DNA of 27,264 bases from DATKDU01 sp035512595. Lineage in GTDB: Bacteria; Planctomycetota; Planctomycetia; Pirellulales; Pirellulaceae. Below are positions 7,527 to 16,076 of this stretch, one piece after another (positions within the stretch are counted from its first letter, which is position 1; the number at the start of each line of letters is the position of its first letter). The stretch lies in assembly GCA_035512595.1 (NCBI GenBank), contig DATKDU010000126.1, forward strand, positions 1-27,264, written 5' to 3'. Made by a program: the position numbers and the translations under genes. Under the pieces are notes generated by a model. It was not told the DNA's origin. It ran no database searches and worked only from the letters and a program-made list of their open reading frames with translations.

Positions 7527-10500
7527 GTGGGATGGTGGAACCGTCTGTGGAACTGGGGAAGCTCTGCTGGCCGCCCCGCTGCGCCGATCATCGCGCGCCG
7601 CCGGGGCCGCCAGAACAAGACCCGTTCCAAGCTGGTGGAGGAAACGCTGCGCCGCTGCCGCTTCGAGCTGATGGAAGAGCGGCGGATGATGGATGCCGAC
7701 CCGATCAAGATCGGCGCGATCTACATCGAGGAAGATTCCGGCAGCGATCTGCACGGCGACACGTTCGAGATTCAGTTCGAAGGAGGCCAAGCAGGGAGCG
7801 AGTTGACGCGGCTGGTGATCGACACGGACAAGGGCCCGCCAGGTCCCAGCGTCGGCGATCTCATTTTTGACACGATCAAGGGGGGCTGGGGGGCCGACGA
7901 GGCCTTCGCCCTTTCGATCGTCAGCAAGACCGGCATCGACGAGGTGAAGTGGCACGTCGAGGACGGCGGCATGAAGCTGGTCTTCGACTTCAAGGGCTTC
8001 CATGCCGGCGACAAGCTGGTCTTCTCGATCGACGTCGATGAGATCCAGGACTACGACCCGTTGATCACCGACGTGGACCTGATCAACGAAGGGATCGATC
8101 CGATCACCTCGGGGGTCGAGTTTCAGGGCTCGATGCTGACCGGGACGTTCAAGGAATTCCATCACCACGACGCGATCGCCACCAGCGAGTTCCGCAACGT
8201 CTACGACAAGCTGTTCGTCGGTTCGAACCTTCTCCTTTCGCCGAGCAACTCCACCGGCCTGCCCCCCGACGACCACCTGGGAAAACGCGACCGCAGCACC
8301 GGTACGATGGCCACTGTGCAGCAGGTCCCTAGGCCGATCAGCATCAGCGGCTTCGTGTATGCCGAGCAGAACCTCAACCTGGTGAAGGACGCCAATGAGC
8401 AGGGGATCGGCGGAGTGACGCTGGCGCTGTGGAAGAAACAGGGAGGCAGCTACGTCTTCACCGGCCACACCACGACGACCAATGCCAGCGGCTTCTACGA
8501 ATTTGGCGCGGGATTGAACCTCACGCCGGGCATCTACCAGGTCCGCGAAACGCAGCCCGCCTTGTATTACAGCGTTGGCGCCATTCCCGGCACCGTCTCC
8601 GGCACCGCTAGCGGCAAGGCGGCCGACATGGACACGCTGACCGACATCAACATCCCGCTGGGCAATCTGCACGGCCGGCGGTATGACTTCGCGGAAGCTC
8701 TTCCGTCGTCGCTCCGCGGCAGCGTTCACGTCTCCGACCGCGACGGCAATTGCGTGGAAGGATCGCCCGGCGTGCGGCCCATTTCCGGCGTGACGATCCA
8801 GCTCAAGGACACGCAAGGGAACGTCGTCGCCCAGACGACGACCAACGCCCAGGGCGACTACGAGTTCACCAACCTTCGTCCCGGCACGTACACGATCGTC
8901 GAGCTGCAGCCCGCCGGCTATCTCGACGGCGATGAGCACGTCGGCAGCGTCGGCGGCGCGATCGTCGGCAACGACAAGATCGGCAACATCGTCCTGGGCA
9001 CCGGGCAAAACGGCGCCGACTACGATTTCTGCGAGCACGATCCGTCCACGCTGGCCGGCTACGTCTACCACGACGTCAATAACAACGGCATCTTCGAGGC
9101 GGGCGAAGTCGGCATTCCCGGCGCGACGGTGATTCTGTTCGACGCCAGCGGCACGCAAGTCGGCCAGCTCACCACCGACTCCGGCGGCTTCTACAAGTTC
9201 ACCAACCTGCGGGCCAGCACGTACAGCATCGTCGAAGTCACCCCCGCCAATTACATCGACGGCAAAGACACCGCCGGGACGATCGGCGGCGTAACAATCG
9301 GACAACCGGAAAACCCAGGCGACAAGATCAAAAACATCGTGCTCAAGTGGGGGGATGGCGGCGTCAACTACAACTTCGGCGAGCTCAAGCCCGCCAGCAT
9401 CACTGGCGTCGTCTTTGTCGATCCGAACGAAAACTGCATCTACGAACCGGGGGAGAAGCCGATTGCCGGCGTCAGCGTGCAGCTCCTCGACGCCGGCGGC
9501 AACGTGCTGGCCACGACGCAGACCGACGCGCAAGGCCGCTACCGCTTCGACAACATCGCACCCGGGACGTATGCCGTCCGCGAACTGCAGCCGGCCGGTT
9601 ACCTCCACGGCGGCCAGAAGGCCGGCTCGAAGGGAGGCAACGTCAGCGTCGCCGATCTGATTTCGCAAATCACCATCGGCAGCGGCGAGAACCTGACCGA
9701 CTACAACTTCTGCGAAATCCAGACCGTCAGCCTGGCGGGCGCCGTCTGGTCCGACACGCTCCCCAACTGCATCCTCGATCCGGGCGAAGCGCCGATTGCC
9801 GGCGTTACCGTGCGGCTGTTCGACGCCGCCGGCAATCAGATCGCCACGACCGTGACCAACTCGCAGGGGATGTACACGTTCCTCAACCTGCGCCCCGGCA
9901 CGTACACCGTCCGCGAGTCGCAGCCGGGCGGTTACTTCCAGGGTGGTCAGAAGGCCGGCTCGCACGGCGGCGATGATTCGGCCCCAGACGTCATCTCCGG
10001 CATCGTCCTCCGCTCGGGGGAGAATGCTGTCAACTACGACTTTTGCGAGCAGCCGCCGGGCTTGATCAGCGGCTACGTCTTCCGCGACGGACCGGTGATC
10101 CAGACGAGCGACGGCAAGCTGCCGCCGAATCTGAGCCAGATTCGTGACGGCAAGCTGACGCCGGACGACCAGCGGATCGGCGGCGTGTGGATCGAGCTGC
10201 GGCACAGCGGTACGGCGGATCCGGTAATGGGGAGCGAAGCCCTCAGCGGGCTCTACGGCGCCGGCCCGCTTCGCGTCCGCACGAATGCGAGCGGCTACTA
10301 CGAGTTCCAGGGCCTCAGGCAAGGCAACTACACCATCATCGAGATTCAGCCCGCCGGTTATCTCGACGGCATCGACACGCCCGGAACCACCAGCGGCCTG
10401 GCGCTGAATCCGGGCTCCGTCATCGCGCCGAGCGTGCTGGCCCCGTTTGCGATTGCCGGCATCCATCTGAACAACGATGCGATCCTTCGCGTGCCGCTGG

Positions 10501-11651
10501 CGGTCGGCCAGCACTCGATGCACAACAACTTCAGCGAAATCCAGGTCGAAGCGCCGCTGATCATCCTTCCCGATCCGCCGCGGGAAGAGCCGCCGCCGCC
10601 GATTGTGGAGTACGTGGCTCCCGCTCCGCTGCCCATTACGCCGCTGGAGCCGCTACTGCCGCCGCCGCCCGCTCCTCCGGCGCCCGGCGGCGGCACGTCG
10701 AGCTACACCTGGCACCTGTCGGTGATCGATGCGGGCCTGCCGCGCGTCGCCACGCACACGACAAAATTCGCCTCGGTCGGCTGGCGGAAGATCCGCTTCG
10801 TCGATCTCACCAGGTGGCAGCACGACAACCTGCAGCAAGGGACCTGGCACGTCCCCAATATCGACGGCGCCACCACCACCGTCGCCTTCGGCATTCCCGG
10901 CGGAGTGCCGGTGGTCGGCGATTTCAATGGCGACGGGATCGACGAGATCGGCATTTACTACAAGGGAGAGTGGTTCCTCGACCTCAATGGCAACGGCCGC
11001 TGGGACGGCGACGACCTGTGGGCTCAGCTCGGCAGCCAAGGGGACCAGCCGATCGTCGGCGATTGGGACGGCGACGGCAAAGACGACATCGGCGTCTTCG
11101 GACCCGCGTGGCCCGGCGACAGCCGGCACCTGGCCCACGAGCCGGGCCTGCCGGATAAGCAAAACCTCGTCTATCACCGCCCCAAGAACGTGCCGCCTGA
11201 TGCCGAGCACGCGACCGAAGGGGAGCGGCTGATCCGGCTCACCGCCCGCGGGCAGGAGCGTTCCGACCTGATCGACCACGTCTTTGCGTTCGGCACCGGC
11301 GGCGACGTGCCGATTGCCGGCGACTGGAACGGCGACGGCATTCGCTCGATCGGCGTGTTCCGGAATGGCCGCTGGACGTTCGACAAGGATGGCGACGGCC
11401 GTCTCACCGCTGCGGACGAGACGGCCCAGTTCGGCGAGGAAGGGGACGTGCCGATCGTCGGCGACTTCAACGGCGACGGAATCGACGAGATCGGCATCTA
11501 CCGAGCCGGCCGCTGGATCATCGACACCAACGGCAACCGCCAGATCGATGCCGAAGACCTGCAATTCGACCTTGGCGACGCGACGCACACGCCGGTCGTG
11601 GGCGACTTCAACGGCGACGGGACGGACGAGCCGGGGTTGTATCGCTCGTAG
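7527..11651 (+). CDS. Large surface protein with six SdrD B-like domains and Asp-rich repeats
   Basis: A 1374-residue protein. The N-terminus is basic and aromatic (GWWNRLWNWG) and followed by FELMEERRMMDAD, like the LEERRML segment at the start of many planctomycete surface proteins. Six SdrD B/Cna-B type domains follow at about 271-390, 395-507, 508-623, 624-734, 735-845 and 846-1005. Each has a GVT(V/I)xL strand, a GxYxFxNLRPGTYT(V/I)xExQPxGY segment and a closing NYDF(C/G)E. A proline-rich linker (about 1008-1058) leads to repeats with calcium-type loops such as DFNGDGIDEIGIY, DLNGNGRWDGDD and DKDGDG. The role is probably structural or adhesive at the cell surface. No LPXTG anchor or clear signal peptide is seen. 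Start GTG is set by GGAGG at 7516. Stand-alone gene. Confidence 0.85.
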   Translation: MGWWNRLWNWGSSAGRPAAPIIARRRGRQNKTRSKLVEETLRRCRFELMEERRMMDADPIKIGAIYIEEDSGSDLHGDTFEIQFEGGQAGSELTRLVIDTDKGPPGPSVGDLIFDTIKGGWGADEAFALSIVSKTGIDEVKWHVEDGGMKLVFDFKGFHAGDKLVFSIDVDEIQDYDPLITDVDLINEGIDPITSGVEFQGSMLTGTFKEFHHHDAIATSEFRNVYDKLFVGSNLLLSPSNSTGLPPDDHLGKRDRSTGTMATVQQVPRPISISGFVYAEQNLNLVKDANEQGIGGVTLALWKKQGGSYVFTGHTTTTNASGFYEFGAGLNLTPGIYQVRETQPALYYSVGAIPGTVSGTASGKAADMDTLTDINIPLGNLHGRRYDFAEALPSSLRGSVHVSDRDGNCVEGSPGVRPISGVTIQLKDTQGNVVAQTTTNAQGDYEFTNLRPGTYTIVELQPAGYLDGDEHVGSVGGAIVGNDKIGNIVLGTGQNGADYDFCEHDPSTLAGYVYHDVNNNGIFEAGEVGIPGATVILFDASGTQVGQLTTDSGGFYKFTNLRASTYSIVEVTPANYIDGKDTAGTIGGVTIGQPENPGDKIKNIVLKWGDGGVNYNFGELKPASITGVVFVDPNENCIYEPGEKPIAGVSVQLLDAGGNVLATTQTDAQGRYRFDNIAPGTYAVRELQPAGYLHGGQKAGSKGGNVSVADLISQITIGSGENLTDYNFCEIQTVSLAGAVWSDTLPNCILDPGEAPIAGVTVRLFDAAGNQIATTVTNSQGMYTFLNLRPGTYTVRESQPGGYFQGGQKAGSHGGDDSAPDVISGIVLRSGENAVNYDFCEQPPGLISGYVFRDGPVIQTSDGKLPPNLSQIRDGKLTPDDQRIGGVWIELRHSGTADPVMGSEALSGLYGAGPLRVRTNASGYYEFQGLRQGNYTIIEIQPAGYLDGIDTPGTTSGLALNPGSVIAPSVLAPFAIAGIHLNNDAILRVPLAVGQHSMHNNFSEIQVEAPLIILPDPPREEPPPPIVEYVAPAPLPITPLEPLLPPPPAPPAPGGGTSSYTWHLSVIDAGLPRVATHTTKFASVGWRKIRFVDLTRWQHDNLQQGTWHVPNIDGATTTVAFGIPGGVPVVGDFNGDGIDEIGIYYKGEWFLDLNGNGRWDGDDLWAQLGSQGDQPIVGDWDGDGKDDIGVFGPAWPGDSRHLAHEPGLPDKQNLVYHRPKNVPPDAEHATEGERLIRLTARGQERSDLIDHVFAFGTGGDVPIAGDWNGDGIRSIGVFRNGRWTFDKDGDGRLTAADETAQFGEEGDVPIVGDFNGDGIDEIGIYRAGRWIIDTNGNRQIDAEDLQFDLGDATHTPVVGDFNGDGTDEPGLYRS

Positions 11652-11760
11652 GTCGCCGCTGGGCTTCCAATCCACGGTCCCAGGCCGCGGTCCAGCTCGT
11701 AGACTGGGCCCTGATCGTTGTCAACCATGAACCGATCCTGTGCTAGACGCCAGGAAAAAT

Positions 11761-13866
11761 CTATTCCAACTCCCGCCGCTGGGCCTTCTTGGCATCCGGC
11801 CGATAGCCGCGGCCGGGGGCGTGGCGCGATTGTTTGCGCGAGGACTTGCCGCGCTGGCTGGGGTCGTGGACGTAGTTGCCGGCGAATCGTTGGTTCGCGT
11901 CTTTGCGGCGGCGGTCGATAGCTTCCTTCGGTGGTTGCGAAGGGATCAGGCAGTCGCAGCCGTCGCCGATCAGGTCGGTGCGCTTGGCTTGACGAAGTGC
12001 TTCGCGGACTTCGAAATAATTTTCGGGCTTGAAGAACTGCATCAGCGCCCGCTGGAGCTTGCGGTCGGAGAGGTGCTGGGCGACATACACCTTCTTCTTC
12101 GTGAACGGGTCGATGCCGGTGTAGTACATGGCGGTCGCCACGTCGAACGGCGCAGGTATAAAATCCTGTACCTGGTCGGGACGGTAGCCGTTTGCCTTCA
12201 AAAACACCGCCAGGTTGATCATCGCATCCAGATCGCTGGCCGGGTGGCTGGCGATGAAGTACGGGACGAGGTACTGCTTCTTGCCCGCCTTTTTCGACTC
12301 GCGGTCGAACACTTCCGCGAATTTCTCGAAGTCGTCATTGGCCGGCTTGCGCATCTTCATCAGCACGTCGGGGTCGGTGTGCTCCGGGGCGACCTTCAGG
12401 TGGCCGCCGACGTGATGCTGCACCAGGTCGCGCATATATTCTTTGCTGCGGCGGGCCAGGTCCATGCGAATGCCGCTGGCCACGAGGACTTTCTTGATGC
12501 CCGGCGTTTGGCGGGCCTGTTTCATCACTTCGATCAGCGGCCCGTGGTCGGTGCCGAGCAATTTGCAGATCGTGGGATGGACGCACGACTGGCGGCGGCA
12601 GACCGCTTCGACCTCCGGCCGGGAGCAGGTCATCTGGTACATGTTGGCGGTCGGGCCGCCGATGTCGCTGACCGTTCCTTTGAACTTCGGATCGCGCCCC
12701 ATCTCCTGAATCTCGGCCAGCACGGAGTCCTGCGACCGCGACTGGATGATCCGCCCCTGGTGCGTGGTGATCGAGCAGAAGGTGCAGCCGCCGAAGCAGC
12801 CCCGCATGATCGTCACGCTGTCCTTGATCATGTCGAAGGCGGGGATCGGCTCCTTGTACGTTGGATGCGGCCGCCGCGTGTACGGCAATCCGTAGATCAC
12901 GTCCATCGATTTTTCCGAGACCGGCAGCCGCGGCGGGTTGCAGACGACCGCCTGCTTGTCGTGAAACTGCACCAGCCGCTTGGCGTTGTACGGATTGGTC
13001 TCGTTATGGATGATCTTCGTCGCCTCGGCGAACGTCGGCTTGTCGGCACAGACCTGCTCGAAGCTCGGCAAAACAAGCGCATCCTCCGGCGGCTTCTCGC
13101 TGGCGCCGAGGGCGTAGGCGACGCCTCGCATGTCGCGGAGGTCTTTCACCGTTTGTCCCGCATCGAGTCGCCGGGCAATTTCGAGAATCAGCTCTTCCCC
13201 CATGCCGAAGACGACGAGGTCCGCCTTGCTGTCCAGCAGGATCGAGCGGCGGACCTTGTCGCTCCAGTAGTCGTAGTGGGCCAGCCGACGCAGCGACGCC
13301 TCGACGCCGCCGGCAATCACCGGCACTCCGGGATACGCCTCGCGGGCTCGCTGGCAGTACGACAGCGTCGCCCGGTCGGGACGCAGGCCGATGCGGCCCC
13401 CCGGAGAATACGCATCATCGTTGCGGACTTTGCGATTGGCCGTGTAGTGGTTGATCATCGAGTCCATGTTCCCCGCGCTGATCGCGAAGAACAGCCGCGG
13501 CCGGCCAAACCGCCGCCAGTCATCGACCTTCCGCCAGTCGGGCTGCGAGACGATCGCCACGCGATAGCCGGCCGCCTCGAGCACGCGGCCGAGGATCGCC
13601 ATTGCGAAGCTCGGATGGTCGATGTAGGCGTCGCCGGTGACAAAGACGACGTCCACTTCGTCCCAGCCGTAGGGCTTGAGCTCCTCGCGCGACATGGGCA
13701 GCGGACGCAATGTGGTCCGCTCGCTCCGCGAGCGGTCGGCCGCTGCGTCTCCATCGGCACTCGCGGAGCGAGTGGACCACTTTTCCACCGCCGGCGCAAG
13801 GGACTCCAGCAGCCGGCCAAAGCGGCCGGCCGTGGGATCGAACATCGGCAGGGTAAGTGCGGACAT
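11761..13866 (-). CDS. ygiQ: YgiQ family radical SAM protein
   Basis: A 701-residue radical SAM enzyme of the YgiQ family; the reaction is not established. The 4Fe-4S ligands are in the motif CFGGCTFC (CxxxCxxC). Other family landmarks are PMSREEL, FVTGDAYIDHPSF, AGNMDSMIN, GGVEASLRR, DYWSDKVRRS and HLKVAPEHTDPDVL. The C-terminus carries the family's extra domain (FFKPENYFEVREALR) and a basic tail. Between about residues 29 and 52 the protein contains a segment coded by a palindromic pair of REP-like elements, in frame, just before the conserved PMSREEL; E. coli YgiQ has about 30 residues in front of that motif. The ATG at 13866 keeps the part before the insert; the ATG at 13695 (MSREEL) is the other possibility, without a ribosome binding site. 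Confidence 0.9.
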   Translation of the reverse strand: MSALTLPMFDPTAGRFGRLLESLAPAVEKWSTRSASADGDAAADRSRSERTTLRPLPMSREELKPYGWDEVDVVFVTGDAYIDHPSFAMAILGRVLEAAGYRVAIVSQPDWRKVDDWRRFGRPRLFFAISAGNMDSMINHYTANRKVRNDDAYSPGGRIGLRPDRATLSYCQRAREAYPGVPVIAGGVEASLRRLAHYDYWSDKVRRSILLDSKADLVVFGMGEELILEIARRLDAGQTVKDLRDMRGVAYALGASEKPPEDALVLPSFEQVCADKPTFAEATKIIHNETNPYNAKRLVQFHDKQAVVCNPPRLPVSEKSMDVIYGLPYTRRPHPTYKEPIPAFDMIKDSVTIMRGCFGGCTFCSITTHQGRIIQSRSQDSVLAEIQEMGRDPKFKGTVSDIGGPTANMYQMTCSRPEVEAVCRRQSCVHPTICKLLGTDHGPLIEVMKQARQTPGIKKVLVASGIRMDLARRSKEYMRDLVQHHVGGHLKVAPEHTDPDVLMKMRKPANDDFEKFAEVFDRESKKAGKKQYLVPYFIASHPASDLDAMINLAVFLKANGYRPDQVQDFIPAPFDVATAMYYTGIDPFTKKKVYVAQHLSDRKLQRALMQFFKPENYFEVREALRQAKRTDLIGDGCDCLIPSQPPKEAIDRRRKDANQRFAGNYVHDPSQRGKSSRKQSRHAPGRGYRPDAKKAQRRELE
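13712..13780. repeat. Inverted pair of REP-like hairpins inside ygiQ
   Basis: The left element (+, 13712-13735) has foot GTGG, an 8-bp stem CCGCTCGC/GCGAGCGG and loop TCC. The right element (-, 13758-13780) has foot GTGGTC, a 7-bp stem CACTCGC/GCGAGTG and loop TCC. The feet face outward, and the two arms 13712-13732 and 13760-13780 also pair with each other at 20 of 21 positions. The stems differ by compensatory changes. Confidence 0.8.
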
Positions 13867-13961
13867 GAGGCGAGCAGCCAACGGTGGAAGTAACCATCCA
13901 TTCTAGGCGGCCGGCAGCCCGCGGATAGGGACGCGAAACCGCGGATATTGGCCGTCAAGGA

Positions 13962-14040
13962 TGGGAACGCTAATCACCGCTAATCCGCGCTGATAGGATT
14001 TGCCGCCATTAGCGAAGATCGGTGGAGATCAGCGTTCCCA
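13962..14040. repeat. Inverted repeat with TGGGAACGCT ends
   Basis: The outer ten bases TGGGAACGCT are matched exactly by AGCGTTCCCA at the other end, and the next 14 bases of each arm (AATCACCGCTAATC and GATCTCCACCGATC) are similar with gaps. It lies between the divergently placed start of ygiQ and the end of the 65-aa gene, both read leftward. It could fold as one long stem or be a small non-coding repeat element. Confidence 0.65.
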
Positions 14041-14054
14041 GATGGCTGACTGCG

Positions 14055-14252
14055 TCATTTGCATTGATTGACGCCCTTCATTCCCGCCAGCAGCCGTGCC
14101 TGATTGGCGAGACACGCTTCCTTGGTGCTGCGCCGCACCGTTTGCTGGGAGTCGGCCCAGTCAATGGCAGCCTGAATCAAGCGCCAGCGCTCGGCCGGAT
14201 CGAGGTGCCGGTTTCGCTTGGCTTCTTCGGCGGCAACAAGGTTGTTGATCAC
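14055..14252 (-). CDS. Small protein, partner of the nucleotidyltransferase
   Basis: A 65-residue, charged, mostly helical protein of no recognised family (AERWRLIQAAIDWADSQQ near the middle). Its ATG overlaps the stop of the nucleotidyltransferase gene by four bases (ATGA), so the two are probably translated together. No HEPN RxxxxH motif is visible, so the common MNT/HEPN pair is not supported. It could be a cognate partner or antitoxin-like protein, but nothing in the sequence proves it. Confidence 0.6.
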   Translation of the reverse strand: MINNLVAAEEAKRNRHLDPAERWRLIQAAIDWADSQQTVRRSTKEACLANQARLLAGMKGVNQCK

Positions 14253-14743
14253 GGTTTTTCGTCTTGGCTTCGCAGGACCTGTTCCAGGAAACGCACGCGG
14301 TCCTGCCTGCGCATTCCTTCATCGAGCGCCAGTTGACATTTTAGCATGTCCTCGTCACTCAATCCAAAGTAGGGCGTTCCCTGCTGCGTCTTGCCCGGCA
14401 CGGCGTTGGCCCTGGATTCATTCCAGGATGCCAGCCCTTCGACGCGGCGGAAAACATCGACCGGCGCGGCGGCGCAGTTCAGGGAAAAAACCCCCTGTTG
14501 AGAAAGCCACCCCACCCCCTTGTTGGCGACCGGACCCCAATCGGCGTCGGTTCGTCCCCATTCCGCCCCCAAGTCGCATAGGGCCGCTTCACACCGCGCC
14601 CGGTTTTCCGCCGTGTCCTCGATCCACAAGTCAACGTCGAAGGTGAGAACCGGTTGATGTCGCAGCAGAAAATTCATCCCGCCAATCAGCAAATAGCCCA
14701 CCTGATGTCGGTTGAAAGTTTCGAAAATGGGATCAACGTTCAT
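14249..14743 (-). CDS. Nucleotidyltransferase-fold protein (DUF6036/AbiEii-like)
   Basis: A 164-residue protein with the start of a nucleotidyltransferase fold: LLIGGMNFLLRHQPVLTFDVDLWI, where the GG and the D-x-D of FDVDLW are the expected nucleotide- and metal-binding residues. Proteins like this include stand-alone minimal nucleotidyltransferases and AbiEii-type toxins that add nucleotides to RNA or protein. The C-terminal half (SDEDMLKCQLALDEGMRRQDRVR) resembles that of the DUF6036 and related groups. Start ATG at 14743 is chosen because homology begins there; the longer frame opens with TTG at 14770. It is the first gene of a two-gene operon with the 65-residue protein. It may be a toxin-antitoxin or defence pair, or a housekeeping enzyme of unknown substrate. 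Confidence 0.65.
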   Translation of the reverse strand: MNVDPIFETFNRHQVGYLLIGGMNFLLRHQPVLTFDVDLWIEDTAENRARCEAALCDLGAEWGRTDADWGPVANKGVGWLSQQGVFSLNCAAAPVDVFRRVEGLASWNESRANAVPGKTQQGTPYFGLSDEDMLKCQLALDEGMRRQDRVRFLEQVLRSQDEKP

Positions 14744-14805
14744 GGGAGCTACCGCGCGACGCCAATTCAAGAATCAAAAACGCGGAGCAGCTCAGCAGCC
14801 GCTCC

Positions 14806-14850
14806 GCATTCTGCATTCTGCATTCTGCATTCTGCATTCTGCACTCCGCA
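14806..14850. repeat. Heptamer repeat, GCATTCT x5
   Basis: Five perfect tandem GCATTCT units are followed by GCACTCC and GCAC. It lies just beyond the stop of the DUF1080 gene (which is read away from it), in the leader of the nucleotidyltransferase. It belongs to the same family as 3962-4020 and 20441-20468, seen from the other strand. Confidence 0.85.
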
Positions 14851-15822
14851 CTAATTCCCCTTCTTCTCCACCACCCAGATGTTCCGGAACGCCACCGGAT
14901 TGCCGTGGTCCTGGAGGAAAATGCCATAGGGCTCGGGGCCTTCCTTGATGTGCCCCGGAGTGCCGTGGGCCAGCTCCTGGTCGTCGTGGATCACGATGCC
15001 GTTGTGCTTGATCGTCACGCGGCCGTTCTTCACCTTCTGGCCCCCTTCATACCGCGCGGCGGTGAACTCGATGTCGTAAGTCTGCCACGACAGCGGCGGC
15101 AGGCAGGCGTTCACGATCGGCTTGTTGATCGAGTAAATGCCGCCGCACTCGTTGTCCTTCCCGTCCAGGCCAAACGAGTCGAGGACCTGGCACTCGTAGC
15201 GTCCGTGGATGTAGACGCCGCTGTTGCCGCGCCCCTGGCCGCGCGACTTGGGCATGAAGGGCGTGCGGAATTCGATGTGTAGCGTGTGGTCCTGAAACGT
15301 CGCCTTGGAGACCGCGTTGGTCGCGCCCAGCAAGTTTCCTTCCACGATCTTGCCGTTCTCGAAGGCGTCGGCCGAGGTGCCATCGAACAGAACGGTCGCA
15401 CCCTCCGGCGGCTTGGCCCCCAGCGTCGGGCTCTTGCGCTCGACCTTTTTCAAGTCGCCAACCTTCTCTCCGTCGTGCGTCACGCTGAAGACTCCGTCCT
15501 TGATCGTGCCGGTCCACGTCTCCCCCTTGAATTCGGCGACATCTCCCTTGAGTTCGCCCGTCCCCTTGTTGGTTTTGTCGCCCCGCTGCCAGCCGTCCCC
15601 CGGCAACCCGCCCGCAAAGCCGACGACGTCAAACTTTCCGTCTCCCAGTGCGATCACCTGCGCTCCCCATTCATCGCCGCCGAGCTGGCCGCGATATTCC
15701 CCTTGCACGGCAAAGTCGGGGCCGGCCTGCTTGGGATCGGTGTAGGCCGGGTTCTTGTCGTCGGCGGCACACGCCAATCCGACCACCAGCAAGAGGAGCG
15801 AGCCGCTAGCGAGCCAACGCAT
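14851..15822 (-). CDS. Exported DUF1080 (3-keto-disaccharide hydrolase) family protein
   Basis: A 323-residue protein with a Sec signal peptide of about 19 residues (LLLLVVGLACAADD; not a good lipobox). Residues from about 140 form the DUF1080 domain, a concanavalin-like lectin/glucanase fold: GATVLFDGTSADAF, then HIEFRTPF, RGNSGVYIHGRYECQVLDS, WQTYDIEF and PVAFRNIWV at the end. Members cleave 3-keto-disaccharides in sugar breakdown, and planctomycetes have many copies. The N-terminal 130 residues (DEWGAQVIALGDGKFD, TWTGTIKDG) look like an extra beta-rich domain often found in front of planctomycete DUF1080. AGGAGA precedes the ATG at good spacing. The gene ends close to the heptamer repeat. 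Confidence 0.85.
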   Translation of the reverse strand: MRWLASGSLLLLVVGLACAADDKNPAYTDPKQAGPDFAVQGEYRGQLGGDEWGAQVIALGDGKFDVVGFAGGLPGDGWQRGDKTNKGTGELKGDVAEFKGETWTGTIKDGVFSVTHDGEKVGDLKKVERKSPTLGAKPPEGATVLFDGTSADAFENGKIVEGNLLGATNAVSKATFQDHTLHIEFRTPFMPKSRGQGRGNSGVYIHGRYECQVLDSFGLDGKDNECGGIYSINKPIVNACLPPLSWQTYDIEFTAARYEGGQKVKNGRVTIKHNGIVIHDDQELAHGTPGHIKEGPEPYGIFLQDHGNPVAFRNIWVVEKKGN

Positions 15823-16076
15823 GGGAATTCTCCTGAATCAATTGTGCGAACACTTCTCGGATGGATCATGCATTTTCACTAGCGGCCCCCTGTGAATCAA
15901 GAACGGGCAATGCGGGCCGGTCATTCCGCCTGTGCCGGTTATGCCGCCGGCCAGCCCGCGGCGAGCCGCCGGCAGCCGTCGATTCGCTGGAATCGCTCTT
16001 TCCCGCAGGACGATGCTTACTTCCATCCGCGGCATTTTTGCCTGCGTCCCCCTGATTCCTCGCTCACGGATGAGCC

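Noticed and set aside
7407..10523. 1038-codon open frame on the minus strand opposite the surface protein
   Set aside because: It is a GC-driven shadow of the repetitive gene. Its product is a low-complexity, periodic peptide without family motifs, while the plus strand encodes clear SdrD B domains with a good ribosome binding site.
11740..13893. 717-codon plus-strand frame opposite ygiQ
   Set aside because: The minus strand encodes an unmistakable YgiQ protein with the CxxxCxxC motif; the plus-strand product has no recognisable domain.
14055..14743. Classical MNT/HEPN toxin-antitoxin pair
   Set aside because: The small partner lacks the HEPN RxxxxH motif, so only a general two-gene operon is claimed.
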